This document shows positions 1 through 9,183 of a DNA stretch of 38,121 nucleotides, one piece after another. The position numbers and the translations under genes are program-made. Position 1 is the first letter of the stretch, and the number at the start of each line of letters is the position of its first letter. The notes under the pieces are model-generated. The model had not been told where the DNA came from. It was given only the letters and a program-made list of their open reading frames with translations, and made no database searches. Origin of the DNA: Candidatus Yanofskybacteria bacterium RIFCSPLOWO2_01_FULL_39_28 (GTDB lineage: Bacteria; Patescibacteriota; Minisyncoccia; 2-02-FULL-40-12; GWA2-44-9); contig MGKE01000014.1 in assembly GCA_001794635.1 (NCBI GenBank), positions 1-38,121 of the forward strand, read 5' to 3'.

Positions 1-135
1 ATGTATTTCCGACCACCATTGAAACCAAGAGATAACTGTCTCAAACACAATATCACCGGCGTTAGCTATGTTAGCCGTAGACGAAAATAAAAGAAAAACC
101 ACCAAAAAGATAATAAGTAAACATCTAGAAAACAT
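1..135 (-). CDS. N-terminus of a secreted/membrane protein (truncated by window start)
   Basis: Reverse complement from ATG at 135 reads MFSRCLLIIFLVVFLLFSSTANIANAGDIVFETVISWFQWWSEIH, a typical signal peptide; open to the window edge. Confidence 0.6.
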   Translation of the reverse strand, partial: MFSRCLLIIFLVVFLLFSSTANIANAGDIVFETVISWFQWWSEIH

Positions 136-269
136 AATTCAGTAGATTATATTAAAGCACAATCAATCGTCAATATTGACTAAAATCAAAGTTTATCTCA
201 ATCTTTCGACAACTAACTGTAAGTTGTTTTTAACATTTAGTTAACTTTAAGTGGTGACACTCTTTGTGT

Positions 270-304
270 TATAATATTGCCGACCGAAGTAATTATAACA
301 ACTG
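270..304 (+). repeat. Left copy of inverted flanking motif: GTTATAATATTGCCGACCGAAGTAATTATAACAAC
   Basis: Matches the reverse complement of 867-905 (GTTGTAATAATCATACCGACCGAAACATTTATAACAA), sharing CCGACCGAA and TTATAACAA. Confidence 0.75.
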
Positions 305-310
305 ATATTT

Positions 311-844
311 TTACAAATCAAATACTTTTAAAAATTCTTTTTCCTTAAATCCGGCTGAATCGGCAATAATTAGATCAACATAGTCACCCACTTTTAACTT
401 ATTGGCGACGTCAGAAATTTCTTCCTCACAAGGATATGGAAAAATAAACACACTCTTTTGAACCATCACAAATCCAAGCGACTTAATTTTTTGCCTAAAT
501 TTAACTCTTTCTTTGTGCATCTTCTCCGGAATATCAAAAAGAACTAAGCGCCATTTTTTGTCCCACTTACCGCCAACCCTATTTTTAAAGTATTTAATAA
601 AAGACTTTTTCAGCCATTCTTGACCTTTATTAGTAAAAACAAATTGATCATCATTAACATATTTTATAACACCTCTTTTCTGCAAATTTTTATAACCATA
701 ATACTTTTTCTTGACCGAATATCCACATGAGTTAAACTCACTAAATCTAACGCCTTTATAAGGAATCCTGCTCCAGCCAACACCTATATCTACAACAACA
801 TTCTTAATTTCGGTCAAAAATTTTACTATAAAATCTCCGCGCAT
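311..844 (-). CDS. PaaX-like / Cas2-fold domain protein (putative regulator or nuclease-like)
   Basis: N-terminal winged-helix-like region plus WRLVLFDIPEKMHKERVKFRQKIKSLGFVMVQKSVFIFPYP, resembling the PaaX central (Cas2-like) domain. Confidence 0.7.
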   Translation of the reverse strand: MRGDFIVKFLTEIKNVVVDIGVGWSRIPYKGVRFSEFNSCGYSVKKKYYGYKNLQKRGVIKYVNDDQFVFTNKGQEWLKKSFIKYFKNRVGGKWDKKWRLVLFDIPEKMHKERVKFRQKIKSLGFVMVQKSVFIFPYPCEEEISDVANKLKVGDYVDLIIADSAGFKEKEFLKVFDL

Positions 845-866
845 GTTAATATTTTAATATTGAAGT

Positions 867-905
867 ATTGTTATAAATGTTTCGGTCGGTATGATTATTA
901 CAACA
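867..905 (-). repeat. Right copy of inverted flanking motif (operator or terminal inverted repeat)
   Basis: See 270-304; inverted orientation, just upstream of the PaaX-like start codon. Confidence 0.75.
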
Positions 906-936
906 AAAATTTTGTTATAATTTATAACTTTGTTTA

Positions 937-1380
937 TTATAAATTTAACTTGTTTGTTTCTCTGTCCAATGCTTCATTCAGAAGTTCATCGGGATGAGTA
1001 TTTTTACTTCTTAAAACATGAGTAAAAATTACTTTGCCAAAATCAAGCTTTAGATTATGAACTTCCAAAAACAGCTTCTGAATCCCCTCTTCCTTAACCT
1101 TATATTCGTGATTCATTTGTTTGGCTAACAACTCGCTATCAACTATAAACTTTACTTCGCTTGCCTTGGCCTTTTCTTGACCAATCAGTTGTTTAAGTTT
1201 TTTAAGAGCAAAAATAACCGCCTTATATTCGGCTTCATTGTTAGTAGCAATTCCTATAGACTCTCCGTATTCTTTTTTACCAATCGTCTCCCCCTCTATA
1301 ACCACACCGATTGCCGCCGAACCAGGATTACCGCGTGAACCACCGTCAGTATGAATTGTAAAAATACTTTTCATGGCCAT
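937..1380 (-). CDS. Ribonuclease HI family protein
   Basis: FTIHTDGGSRGNPGSAAIGVVIE, NNEAEYKAVIFALK, VDSELLAKQMNHEYKVK: RNase H fold motifs. Confidence 0.9.
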   Translation of the reverse strand: MAMKSIFTIHTDGGSRGNPGSAAIGVVIEGETIGKKEYGESIGIATNNEAEYKAVIFALKKLKQLIGQEKAKASEVKFIVDSELLAKQMNHEYKVKEEGIQKLFLEVHNLKLDFGKVIFTHVLRSKNTHPDELLNEALDRETNKLNL

Positions 1381-1383
1381 AAG

Positions 1384-2220
1384 TTAATTTATCTTTTTCC
1401 AAGGCAACTTAGAACAATTTTCAACATAAAAAGCAGCTGATGCTTTGTGTCCGCCGCCGCGAAACTTGGCGGCAATTTTAGAAACATCTATTTTTCCATC
1501 GGATCTTAAAGAAATATGAACTCTGCCACCCTTATCTTGCGCCCAAACTATTCCCAAAGGCGGTAATTTTTTTGAAAAAATGTTTCCTATCTGAGAATGA
1601 AATACTGGCGAATTAACAGCATATACCTTATAGCCAAAAAAGTTAACAAGTTCTGCCTTATTATCAACAATTTTATTTATAATTATATCCTCGTATTTAA
1701 GTAGAAGGTGTCCGTCTTTAATATATTCGCGGTATTTTTTCTTATCTTCAACGTCCTTGTAAATTTTATCCCAATTTTTAAAACCAAACTCCACAACATT
1801 TAAATAAGCAATAATCTCTTTAGTTTTTGGTAATTTGAATTTCCATAGATCCATATCCTCAACGTGTTTAAGAAACTTGGGAATTTCTGTTTTTGGATGA
1901 AAATATTTCCAAGACAGAACGGCGCCTGAATGATTTAGATCAAATAGTCCGTTTGAAATCAGATTAAATGCTTTTTGATTTGAAAAATGATGGTCAATAG
2001 CCACAACTTTTTTGTTTTCTTTGACTAATTTTTTTAAGTATTGAGCCGGATACACTACATCCACCATATAAATTTCTTTGTCTTTGAGTCTAGAAATAGG
2101 TTTATCTCCAGGTTCTATACCAATATAGTCAGCCTTGTTTCCAAACTTTTTCCAAGCTGACCAAGCCGAACTAAAACCATCAGTACAGTCGCCGTGATAA
2201 ATTACAACGATGTTTTTCAT
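1384..2220 (-). CDS. DHH/DHHA1 family phosphoesterase
   Basis: YHGDCTDGFSSAW, VAIDHHFSNQ, C-terminal FRGGGHKASAAF. Confidence 0.85.
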   Translation of the reverse strand: MKNIVVIYHGDCTDGFSSAWSAWKKFGNKADYIGIEPGDKPISRLKDKEIYMVDVVYPAQYLKKLVKENKKVVAIDHHFSNQKAFNLISNGLFDLNHSGAVLSWKYFHPKTEIPKFLKHVEDMDLWKFKLPKTKEIIAYLNVVEFGFKNWDKIYKDVEDKKKYREYIKDGHLLLKYEDIIINKIVDNKAELVNFFGYKVYAVNSPVFHSQIGNIFSKKLPPLGIVWAQDKGGRVHISLRSDGKIDVSKIAAKFRGGGHKASAAFYVENCSKLPWKKIN

Positions 2221-2222
2221 AA

Positions 2223-3302
2223 TTACTTATAATATCCCAATGCCTCTAATCCTGGCAACTTGTCTCCAGCTAGAAAAGCCAGCATAGCTCCCCCACCAGT
2301 TGAAACAAAATCGAATCTATCTAGAAGCCCAAACTTTTCAACAGCGCTAATCGTATCGCCGCCTCCAAGAACTTTAAAAGACCTCGAACCAGCTACCGCT
2401 TCAGCAATACCTTTGGTGCCGGCAGTGAATCTTTCATCTTCAAAAATACCCACTGGCCCATTCCAAACTATCATACTAGCCTGGTTGATAATTTCACTGA
2501 ATTTTTTGACGGAAAGCGGTCCAATGTCAGGCATCCTGTTTTCAAAAAGGTTAAAATCATCGGGCATTATTATCCTCGGATCATTCAAATCAAGACCGGA
2601 AAATAGTTCTTCTAAATTATTGTCTACTATCGCATTGCCAACATCTTCTCCTTTTGACTTCAAAATATCGTTAGCAATTACACCACCAACAATAACTGCT
2701 TCTGCTTTATTAATCAAATTTTTGATAACCGGGATTTTGGTCGAAGCTTTGGCTCCACCTATGATTATAATTTTACCTTCTGGCGGAGCATCGATTACTT
2801 TTTGAAGCTGTTGTGTTTCTTTTTCAATCAGCAACCCTGCATAACTCGGCAGAAATTTAGTTACAGCAGAAACAGAAACATAATTTCTATGACACTCAGC
2901 AAACGCATTATTAATATAATAATCAAATCCTGCCGAAAGTAATTGTCCAAGATTTGTATCGTTTTTCTTCTCACCTTCGTGGACTCTTATATTTTCAAGC
3001 AAGGCCAGGCCTTCATTAATCTGTCGCTTAGAAACTGTCTGAATATCATGAATAAATTTAATAGTATATCCTAGAAGATCCTGAAGCTGTTCAACAATTA
3101 GTTCAAAAGAGATTATATAGTTACTATGGGCCACCATAAATACTTTTGCCCCCCTACTTACCAGTAAATCAATTGTTTCTTTCTGCTGTTTTACACGAAA
3201 TGAATCAATAATAATCCCTTGTTTATCAACTGGAACATCAAAATCAACCCTCAATAAGATTTTTTTATCTTTTAAGTCTGGGATATCTAAAATCGTTTTC
3301 AT
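2223..3302 (-). CDS. pgk: Phosphoglycerate kinase
   Basis: LLRVDFDVPVD, GGAKASTKIPVI, VWNGPVGIFE, VLGGGDTISAVEKFG, STGGGAMLAFLAG. Confidence 0.96.
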   Translation of the reverse strand: MKTILDIPDLKDKKILLRVDFDVPVDKQGIIIDSFRVKQQKETIDLLVSRGAKVFMVAHSNYIISFELIVEQLQDLLGYTIKFIHDIQTVSKRQINEGLALLENIRVHEGEKKNDTNLGQLLSAGFDYYINNAFAECHRNYVSVSAVTKFLPSYAGLLIEKETQQLQKVIDAPPEGKIIIIGGAKASTKIPVIKNLINKAEAVIVGGVIANDILKSKGEDVGNAIVDNNLEELFSGLDLNDPRIIMPDDFNLFENRMPDIGPLSVKKFSEIINQASMIVWNGPVGIFEDERFTAGTKGIAEAVAGSRSFKVLGGGDTISAVEKFGLLDRFDFVSTGGGAMLAFLAGDKLPGLEALGYYK

Positions 3303-4075
3303 AATTTGGAAACAAGAGATAATATCTTAACAAATTCTTCCTTGTTGACTGAAGCTCCGCCAACCAGCACTCCATTAATTTCTTCTTCCTTAAGAAAATT
3401 GGCCACATTCTTAGAATTCACCGAGCCACCGTATAAATAGGTTTTAGGTGATAGGTGATAGATTTTAGAAAAAACTTCTTTGATTACAGAAATTGATTCT
3501 AGAGCGCTTTGCGGAGTATCGGAGTGAGCGCCAGGATTGGTGCTTATAGCCCAGACCGGTTCGTAAGCAATAATACAACGGCTTATCTCGTCAGAAGTTA
3601 ATCCTTCAAAGGTGTTGGTAATTTGTTTTTCCAGAAATTTACTAAAGTTCTCATCTCTTTCTCGTTCCCCCATACAAACAATCGGAACCATGTCGTTTCT
3701 TATAGCTGACTTTAATTTTTGATTGACTACTTGATCAGATTCTCCTAACTTCCACCTTCTTTCAGAGTGGCCAATAATAACATACCGAACGCCAAGTTTC
3801 TGAAGCATGGCCCCAGAAACTTCACCGGTGAGAGCAGTCTCATCTTCTACGGCAATATCTTGAGCTCCAAGTTCGGCTTCATGTTCTAGATGTGATGTTT
3901 TCAAAATTTTGCCAACTTCTTCAATAAAAACAAACGACGGACAAAAAACTAAACTAAATTCTTTTTTTTCATTCAACAATTCTAAGTAATCATTAATTAA
4001 ATCCAAAACCCCTTCAGCTTCAGCAAGAGTTGTTGGCAGCATTTTCCAATTTGCAACTATAAGTTTTTTGCTCAT
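3299..4075 (-). CDS. tpiA: Triosephosphate isomerase
   Basis: IVANWKM, GHSERR, AYEPVWAI, YGGSVNSKN. Confidence 0.96.
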   Translation of the reverse strand: MSKKLIVANWKMLPTTLAEAEGVLDLINDYLELLNEKKEFSLVFCPSFVFIEEVGKILKTSHLEHEAELGAQDIAVEDETALTGEVSGAMLQKLGVRYVIIGHSERRWKLGESDQVVNQKLKSAIRNDMVPIVCMGERERDENFSKFLEKQITNTFEGLTSDEISRCIIAYEPVWAISTNPGAHSDTPQSALESISVIKEVFSKIYHLSPKTYLYGGSVNSKNVANFLKEEEINGVLVGGASVNKEEFVKILSLVSKL

Positions 4076-5070
4076 ATCTTGACATTCCTTAACAGTTCCG
4101 CTGACTCATCAGGATCAACTACGTTTATTGCGACACCAGTTCCTATTTCAAATCCTGCGTCAATTTTAAGGTGTGGAACAATCTCCATGTGCCAATGGTA
4201 GAATTCATGAATATTAACGCCGAATTCATTAGTTAAAGGCGCGGTATGAATAAAGAGATTAAATGGCGGGGCATCTAAAACTTTGTTAATTTTTTGCAGA
4301 GCCGTCCACATTGCATCGGCAAAAAACTCATCAAAATTATCTGGCATTTGATTAAAGTGGGCGTGGCTTGATTTTGAAAAAATTCTGACTTCGTAAGGAT
4401 ACTTTGAAACATAAGGACAAAAAACTATAAATTCTTTATTTTCGTAAATTACCCTAGTTCTTTCTTTTTGCTCCCATTCTAAAAGGTCGTAATAAACCTG
4501 TTTTTTGTGTTTATGATAATATTCAAAAGAACCGTTAATACTTCGGAAAACATCCGGCGGAAGAATTGGCATGGTAATTATTTGTGAATGAGGATGATAT
4601 ATGCTAGCCCCCGCTGCTTTACCATGATTGTGGAATATTAAAATATATTTCGCACATTCGTTGTTGTTTGTCAGTTCGGTAAAACGCTTTTTATAAATTT
4701 TAATTGTATCAATGAAGTCAGCCGCTGAAAATTCATAAATAGTACGGTCGTGGTCTCTAAAAACAATAACCTCATGGTCGCCGATAGGATCAAATATTTT
4801 GAAAGGTCCATATTCTTGTTCGTTAACGCAAAGTCCTTGCTGGACAGCGGGGTATTTATTTTTGATAATAGTTGCATGAGAATTTTCTTGGCTTGGATAA
4901 TTACCAACAACTTCTTGTCCGGAAAAGTCTTCAAAAGGACACTCTTTCTTGGTCTGATAAAAACCTCTATCCTCGCCATTATGTAAACTTTTAGATCTCC
5001 CCGTAGCAAAAAGGACCCATTCACCGGAGACTAGATCTTGCCTGAATTCATTTAGTGGTTTTTTGTTCAT
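4072..5070 (-). CDS. Galactose-1-phosphate uridylyltransferase-like (HIT superfamily)
   Basis: IYHPHSQIITMPILP, CPFEDFSG, HWHMEIVPHL. Confidence 0.85.
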   Translation of the reverse strand: MNKKPLNEFRQDLVSGEWVLFATGRSKSLHNGEDRGFYQTKKECPFEDFSGQEVVGNYPSQENSHATIIKNKYPAVQQGLCVNEQEYGPFKIFDPIGDHEVIVFRDHDRTIYEFSAADFIDTIKIYKKRFTELTNNNECAKYILIFHNHGKAAGASIYHPHSQIITMPILPPDVFRSINGSFEYYHKHKKQVYYDLLEWEQKERTRVIYENKEFIVFCPYVSKYPYEVRIFSKSSHAHFNQMPDNFDEFFADAMWTALQKINKVLDAPPFNLFIHTAPLTNEFGVNIHEFYHWHMEIVPHLKIDAGFEIGTGVAINVVDPDESAELLRNVKI

Positions 5071-5790
5071 TTAATCATATTTGCCGGTCATTAAATTCCA
5101 TCTAATCAATATCGTTTCAGTAAGAACTTGGAAATAAGATTTTAAGCTAACCTTGGAATTAGGGTCGTTTTTCCAGTCCACTGGCAGTTCTTTGATTTTG
5201 TAACCAAGTTTTCTAGCCAAAGCCAAAACTTCTATATCAAAACCAAAACGGTCAATTGTTGATTTGGGAAAAATATCCGTAGCCGCCTTAGCGGTAAAGA
5301 GCTTGAATCCCCTTTGAGTATCGTAAATCCCTGGAACTGCCATTATTTGTATGAATAGATTACCAAGTTTTCCTAATATTCTTCGCCACAACGGTTCGCT
5401 CCCAGAAGCAACCTTGTGACCTTGAATAGCGATTGAACCAATAACTACGCCGTAGCCTTCATTTATATATGGAGCAAAATTATCTAAATGGCTTATGTGG
5501 GTTGCGTTGTCGGCATCAGTAAAAATCCTCAGCTCGCCTTTTGCTTCAAGCATTCCCTTTTTGACCGAAAAACCTTTACCGTGATTTTCCTGAATATCTA
5601 TCAATCTCAGCCCCCTTATTTCCGGTTCAAGACTCTTAACCAAACTGACGGTATCATCCTTTGAGCCGTCACTAACAACCAATATTTCATAGTCATAATT
5701 TTGCCGACGCAAATATTCGTCAATTGACTTAAGGGTTTCTTTTATTCTTTTTTCTTCGTTATAAGCTGGAATAATAACAGAAAGATACAT
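5071..5790 (-). CDS. Family 2 glycosyltransferase (dolichyl-phosphate glucosyltransferase-like)
   Basis: LSVIIPAYNEEKRIKETL, VSDGSKDDT, IFTDADNATHI, DTQRGFKLF. Confidence 0.9.
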   Translation of the reverse strand: MYLSVIIPAYNEEKRIKETLKSIDEYLRRQNYDYEILVVSDGSKDDTVSLVKSLEPEIRGLRLIDIQENHGKGFSVKKGMLEAKGELRIFTDADNATHISHLDNFAPYINEGYGVVIGSIAIQGHKVASGSEPLWRRILGKLGNLFIQIMAVPGIYDTQRGFKLFTAKAATDIFPKSTIDRFGFDIEVLALARKLGYKIKELPVDWKNDPNSKVSLKSYFQVLTETILIRWNLMTGKYD

Positions 5791-5836
5791 ATGTACTATT
5801 ATATATCATCAAATCTAAATAACCCATAGTACCAAC

Positions 5837-5957
5837 TAAAATCATTGGCAGAGCTTGATTTCTGGGGCACGGCGTAAATTTCTGCTGAAATTTCGCTTTT
5901 ACTCGGCCCAGCCGGCCTCCGTAAATCCCCATAAACCAAACTCTTTCAATGATTTTA
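5837..5957 (-). repeat. Structured element copy A: conserved core plus 27-nt inverted arms
   Basis: Core (minus) GGGATTTACGGAGGCCGGCTGGGCCGAGTAAAAGCGAAATTTCAGCAGAAATTTACGCCGTGCCC. Arms TAAAATCATTGGCAGAGCTTGATTTCT and the reverse complement of 5931-5957 match at 22/27 positions. Confidence 0.85.
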
Positions 5958-5970
5958 AACACACACAAAA

Positions 5971-6888
5971 TTGACTATCATTAAAACATTAAGTATGCTG
6001 CGTGAGATGAATTTTCCAATAATAGAAATAAAGATAAAAACAAAGGAGTACCCTAAATTATTAGCTCAAATTCATAATCCCCCAAAGCAACTATATTGCC
6101 GAGGAAATATTGAACTACTTAAATCTTTTTGTATTGGAGTAGTTGGCACAAGAAAACTTACTGCTTACGGCAAAGAAGCAACTGAAAGAATTGTTTCAGA
6201 GTTAACTGGAAACGACATCACCATAGTAAGCGGGTTGGCCATGGGGGTTGACGCAATCGCCCATCAAACTGCGCTAGATAATGAGTTGCCTACTATTGCC
6301 GTACTGGGTTCAGGAGTTGACAATAACTGTATTTACCCAAGAGTTAATTTTAACCTTGCAAGAGAGATACTAAGCAACAACGGCCTTATTGTGTCAGAAT
6401 ATAAACCAGGATTTCAGGCTAATGAAAAAACTTTTCCCCAAAGAAACAGAATAATAAGCGGGCTATCAAAGGGGGTATTAGTTGTTGAAGCTCCCTTAAT
6501 AAGCGGGGCTCTTATTACAACAAGGTTTGCCACCGAACAAAACAGGGACGTCTTTGCTGTGCCGGGTAATATTTTTTCACCAAACTCAAAGGGTCCTAAC
6601 ATGCTTATTGGAAAAGGGGCTAAACCAGTTTTTTCTGCTCAAGATATAATTGATTCTTATTATCAAAATATGGGGCTTGATTTGGAACCAAAAAATAAAC
6701 TATCAACAAAAAATCCGATAGAAAAACAAATACTTGGTATACTTGATGAAAATGGAGAGCTGTCTGGAGACGACATAATCTCATTGACTAACCTGGAGAC
6801 TTCTCAGGTGATTGCCGCCCTTTCAATGCTTGAACTAAAAAATAAAGTTAAATTAAAAGCGAGTAAATACACCGTTGCTAAGAGATAA
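5971..6888 (+). CDS. dprA: DNA processing protein DprA/Smf
   Basis: YPKLLAQIHNPPKQLYCRGN, GVVGTRKLTAYGKEAT, VSGLAMGVDAIAH, FPQRNRIISGLSKGVLVVEA. Start uncertain (TTG 5971 or ATG downstream). Confidence 0.94.
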   Translation: MTIIKTLSMLREMNFPIIEIKIKTKEYPKLLAQIHNPPKQLYCRGNIELLKSFCIGVVGTRKLTAYGKEATERIVSELTGNDITIVSGLAMGVDAIAHQTALDNELPTIAVLGSGVDNNCIYPRVNFNLAREILSNNGLIVSEYKPGFQANEKTFPQRNRIISGLSKGVLVVEAPLISGALITTRFATEQNRDVFAVPGNIFSPNSKGPNMLIGKGAKPVFSAQDIIDSYYQNMGLDLEPKNKLSTKNPIEKQILGILDENGELSGDDIISLTNLETSQVIAALSMLELKNKVKLKASKYTVAKR

Positions 6889-6985
6889 GTCTTTGAGGGA
6901 TTTACGGAGGCCGACTGGGCCGAGTAAAAGACAAAATTCTAGCAAGAATTTATGTCGTGCCCGAAAAAGATTTATCTCTTAGCAA
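6875..6985 (+). repeat. Structured element copy B: conserved core plus 20-nt inverted arms; 5' arm contains the dprA stop codon
   Basis: TTGCTAAGAGATAAGTCTTT...AAAGATTTATCTCTTAGCAA around core GGGATTTACGGAGGCCGACTGGGCCGAGTAAAAGACAAAATTCTAGCAAGAATTTATGTCGTGCCC. Confidence 0.88.
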
Positions 6986-7002
6986 ATAGGTTAAACAATT
7001 AA

Positions 7003-9177
7003 ATGCAGCTTGTTATAGTTGAATCTCCGACCAAATCAAAAACAATCTCCAAATATCTTGGCAAAGATTTTTTGGTACGCGCTTCGGTTGGCCATGTCCG
7101 GGACCTGCCCAAAAGCAACAAAAAAGCTATTGATATCAAAGGAGGATTCATACCTAAATATGAAATCAGTGAGGGTAAGAAACCCATTCTTGAAGATCTC
7201 AAGAATATTGCCGAAAAAGCCGATGAGATTTACCTAGCCACTGACCCTGACAGAGAAGGAGAAGCTATCGCTTGGCATGTGTCGGAAGTTCTCGGTTTGA
7301 AAAAACCAAAACGAATTGTTTTCCATGAAATCACCAAAGAAGCCGTAAGAGAAGCATTGGAACATCCTCGTGGAATAGATCCTGAACTTGTAAAAGCCCA
7401 GGAAGCCCGTAGAGTTTTGGATCGGCTCGTAGGATATGACCTCTCCGGACTTATCTGGAAAAAAGTTCGTTACGGATTATCCGCCGGTCGCGTTCAATCG
7501 CCAGCTCTTCGAATTATAGTGGAACGTGAACGTGAAATTGAAAAATTTAAAAGTGAAACTTACTACGTAATTACCGCCCAGATTTCAGGAAATAAAACAG
7601 ATGTTTTCACGGTCACTTGCATTGAAGAACCAAAAAAACTAGAAATCACGGAAAATATTCTCAAATTAGGAAGAAATGGATCATGGTTTGTAAAAGAGGT
7701 CAGCGAAAGCGAAGTTAAACGCTATCCCCGTCCGCCATTTACCACCTCAACTCTCCAACAAGCAGCAAGTTCCCGTCTTGGTTTTTCTCCATCCCAAACA
7801 ATGATTATTGCCCAAAAACTTTATGAACAAGGACTCATTACATATATGAGAACTGATAGTTTTAACATCGCTTCTTCAGCTCAAGCCCAAATTATCAATT
7901 TAATTGAAAAAAAATACGGCAAAAATTACATAGAAGCCAGGGCCTACAAAACCAAAAGCAAAAGCGCCCAAGAAGCTCATGAAGCAATTCGTCCAACCGA
8001 TACTTCAAATGAAAATGCCGGCTATAACGAAGAACAAAAAAAGCTCTACCGCCTTATCCGAGAAAGAACTATCGCTTCCCAAATGGCTGACGCAAAGCTT
8101 CTTCGGACAAAAATAGTTACAAATATTAAAGACGACGATATACCAGACTTTTCCGTTACCGGTTCAAGGGTTCTGTTTGACGGCTGGTTAGCTTGCGATA
8201 CTCGGGCTAGAGGCGAAGACATAGAGCTTCCTAAAGTTGATATAAATGAATCTCTGTCTCTCAAAAACATGGCCAGCGAAGAAAAACACACTGAACCGCC
8301 ATCTCGTTATACTGAAGCCGGTTTGGTTAAAGAACTGGAAAAACGAGGAATTGGCCGACCTTCAACTTATGCCTCAATCATCAAAACACTTCACGACCGA
8401 AAATATGTAGATAGAGAGGGTAGATCACTCAAACCAACAGACACCGGCATGGTTGTCAGTTCCTTTCTGGAAGAAAATTTTATGAATTATATCAATGATG
8501 ACTTCACGGCCGAAATGGAAAATGAACTTGATGACATTGCCACCGGAAAAAGAGAATACCTTAAAACTTTGCAAGACTTCTACAAGCCTTTTCACAACGA
8601 CGTAAAGTCAAAAGAAAAAACAGCAAAAATAACTAATCTTGGTTTAGCCCCCGCAGAATGGAAATGTCCGACATGCGGAAGCCCAATGATAATCAAACTT
8701 GGTAAAAACGGCAAATTTATGAGCTGTGAACGTTACCCGGAATGTAAAGGTGCACGTAGAATTGACGGGTCAGTAGTTGAAGCCAATAAGCCCGTAGGAA
8801 TAGATGAAAAAACTGGTTTACAGGTTTTTATTCTTGATGGCCGTTTCGGACCCTATGTCCAGTTAGGAGAAAAAACCAAGGAGAATCCAAAACCGCGTCG
8901 AGCAGGTATTCCAAAAGATAAAGATATGACAACTATTACCATGAAAGATGCCCTCAAGTATTTGAGCTTGCCTCGCGTGTTAGGAACTCACCCTGAGACA
9001 GGAAAAGAAATTACTGCTAATATCGGAAGATTCGGCCCTTACGTAGCGCATGATGGCGACTTCCGCTCTCTTAAGACAGATAATGTTTATGAGATTGAGC
9101 TTCCCCGAGCTCTTGAAATATTTAAAGAAGAAAAGAAAAAGAGAGGTTTTAGAAAATTTTCAAAAAAAATAAATTAA
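7003..9177 (+). CDS. topA: DNA topoisomerase I
   Basis: LVIVESPTKSKTISKYLG, ATDPDREGEAIAWH, YGLSAGRVQSPALRIIVERE, LITYMRTDS, EAHEAIRPT, one C4 zinc motif. Confidence 0.97.
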   Translation: MQLVIVESPTKSKTISKYLGKDFLVRASVGHVRDLPKSNKKAIDIKGGFIPKYEISEGKKPILEDLKNIAEKADEIYLATDPDREGEAIAWHVSEVLGLKKPKRIVFHEITKEAVREALEHPRGIDPELVKAQEARRVLDRLVGYDLSGLIWKKVRYGLSAGRVQSPALRIIVEREREIEKFKSETYYVITAQISGNKTDVFTVTCIEEPKKLEITENILKLGRNGSWFVKEVSESEVKRYPRPPFTTSTLQQAASSRLGFSPSQTMIIAQKLYEQGLITYMRTDSFNIASSAQAQIINLIEKKYGKNYIEARAYKTKSKSAQEAHEAIRPTDTSNENAGYNEEQKKLYRLIRERTIASQMADAKLLRTKIVTNIKDDDIPDFSVTGSRVLFDGWLACDTRARGEDIELPKVDINESLSLKNMASEEKHTEPPSRYTEAGLVKELEKRGIGRPSTYASIIKTLHDRKYVDREGRSLKPTDTGMVVSSFLEENFMNYINDDFTAEMENELDDIATGKREYLKTLQDFYKPFHNDVKSKEKTAKITNLGLAPAEWKCPTCGSPMIIKLGKNGKFMSCERYPECKGARRIDGSVVEANKPVGIDEKTGLQVFILDGRFGPYVQLGEKTKENPKPRRAGIPKDKDMTTITMKDALKYLSLPRVLGTHPETGKEITANIGRFGPYVAHDGDFRSLKTDNVYEIELPRALEIFKEEKKKRGFRKFSKKIN

Positions 9178-9183
9178 AAAAAT

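Noticed and set aside
311-844. Possible CRISPR-Cas locus because of the Cas2-like fold
   Set aside because: No repeat-spacer array and no cas1 or other cas genes in the window; the N-terminal winged-helix-like region fits PaaX-type proteins better.
2260-2805. 181-aa plus-strand ORF antisense to pgk
   Set aside because: Low-complexity Ser/Pro/Leu translation entirely antisense to an unambiguous pgk gene.
4671-5024. ORFs overlapping the galT-like gene in other frames
   Set aside because: Alternative-frame artefacts inside a conserved coding sequence.
5759-5968. 69-aa minus-strand ORF upstream of the glycosyltransferase gene
   Set aside because: Translation of structured element copy A; it overlaps the real gene start and has no protein-like conservation.
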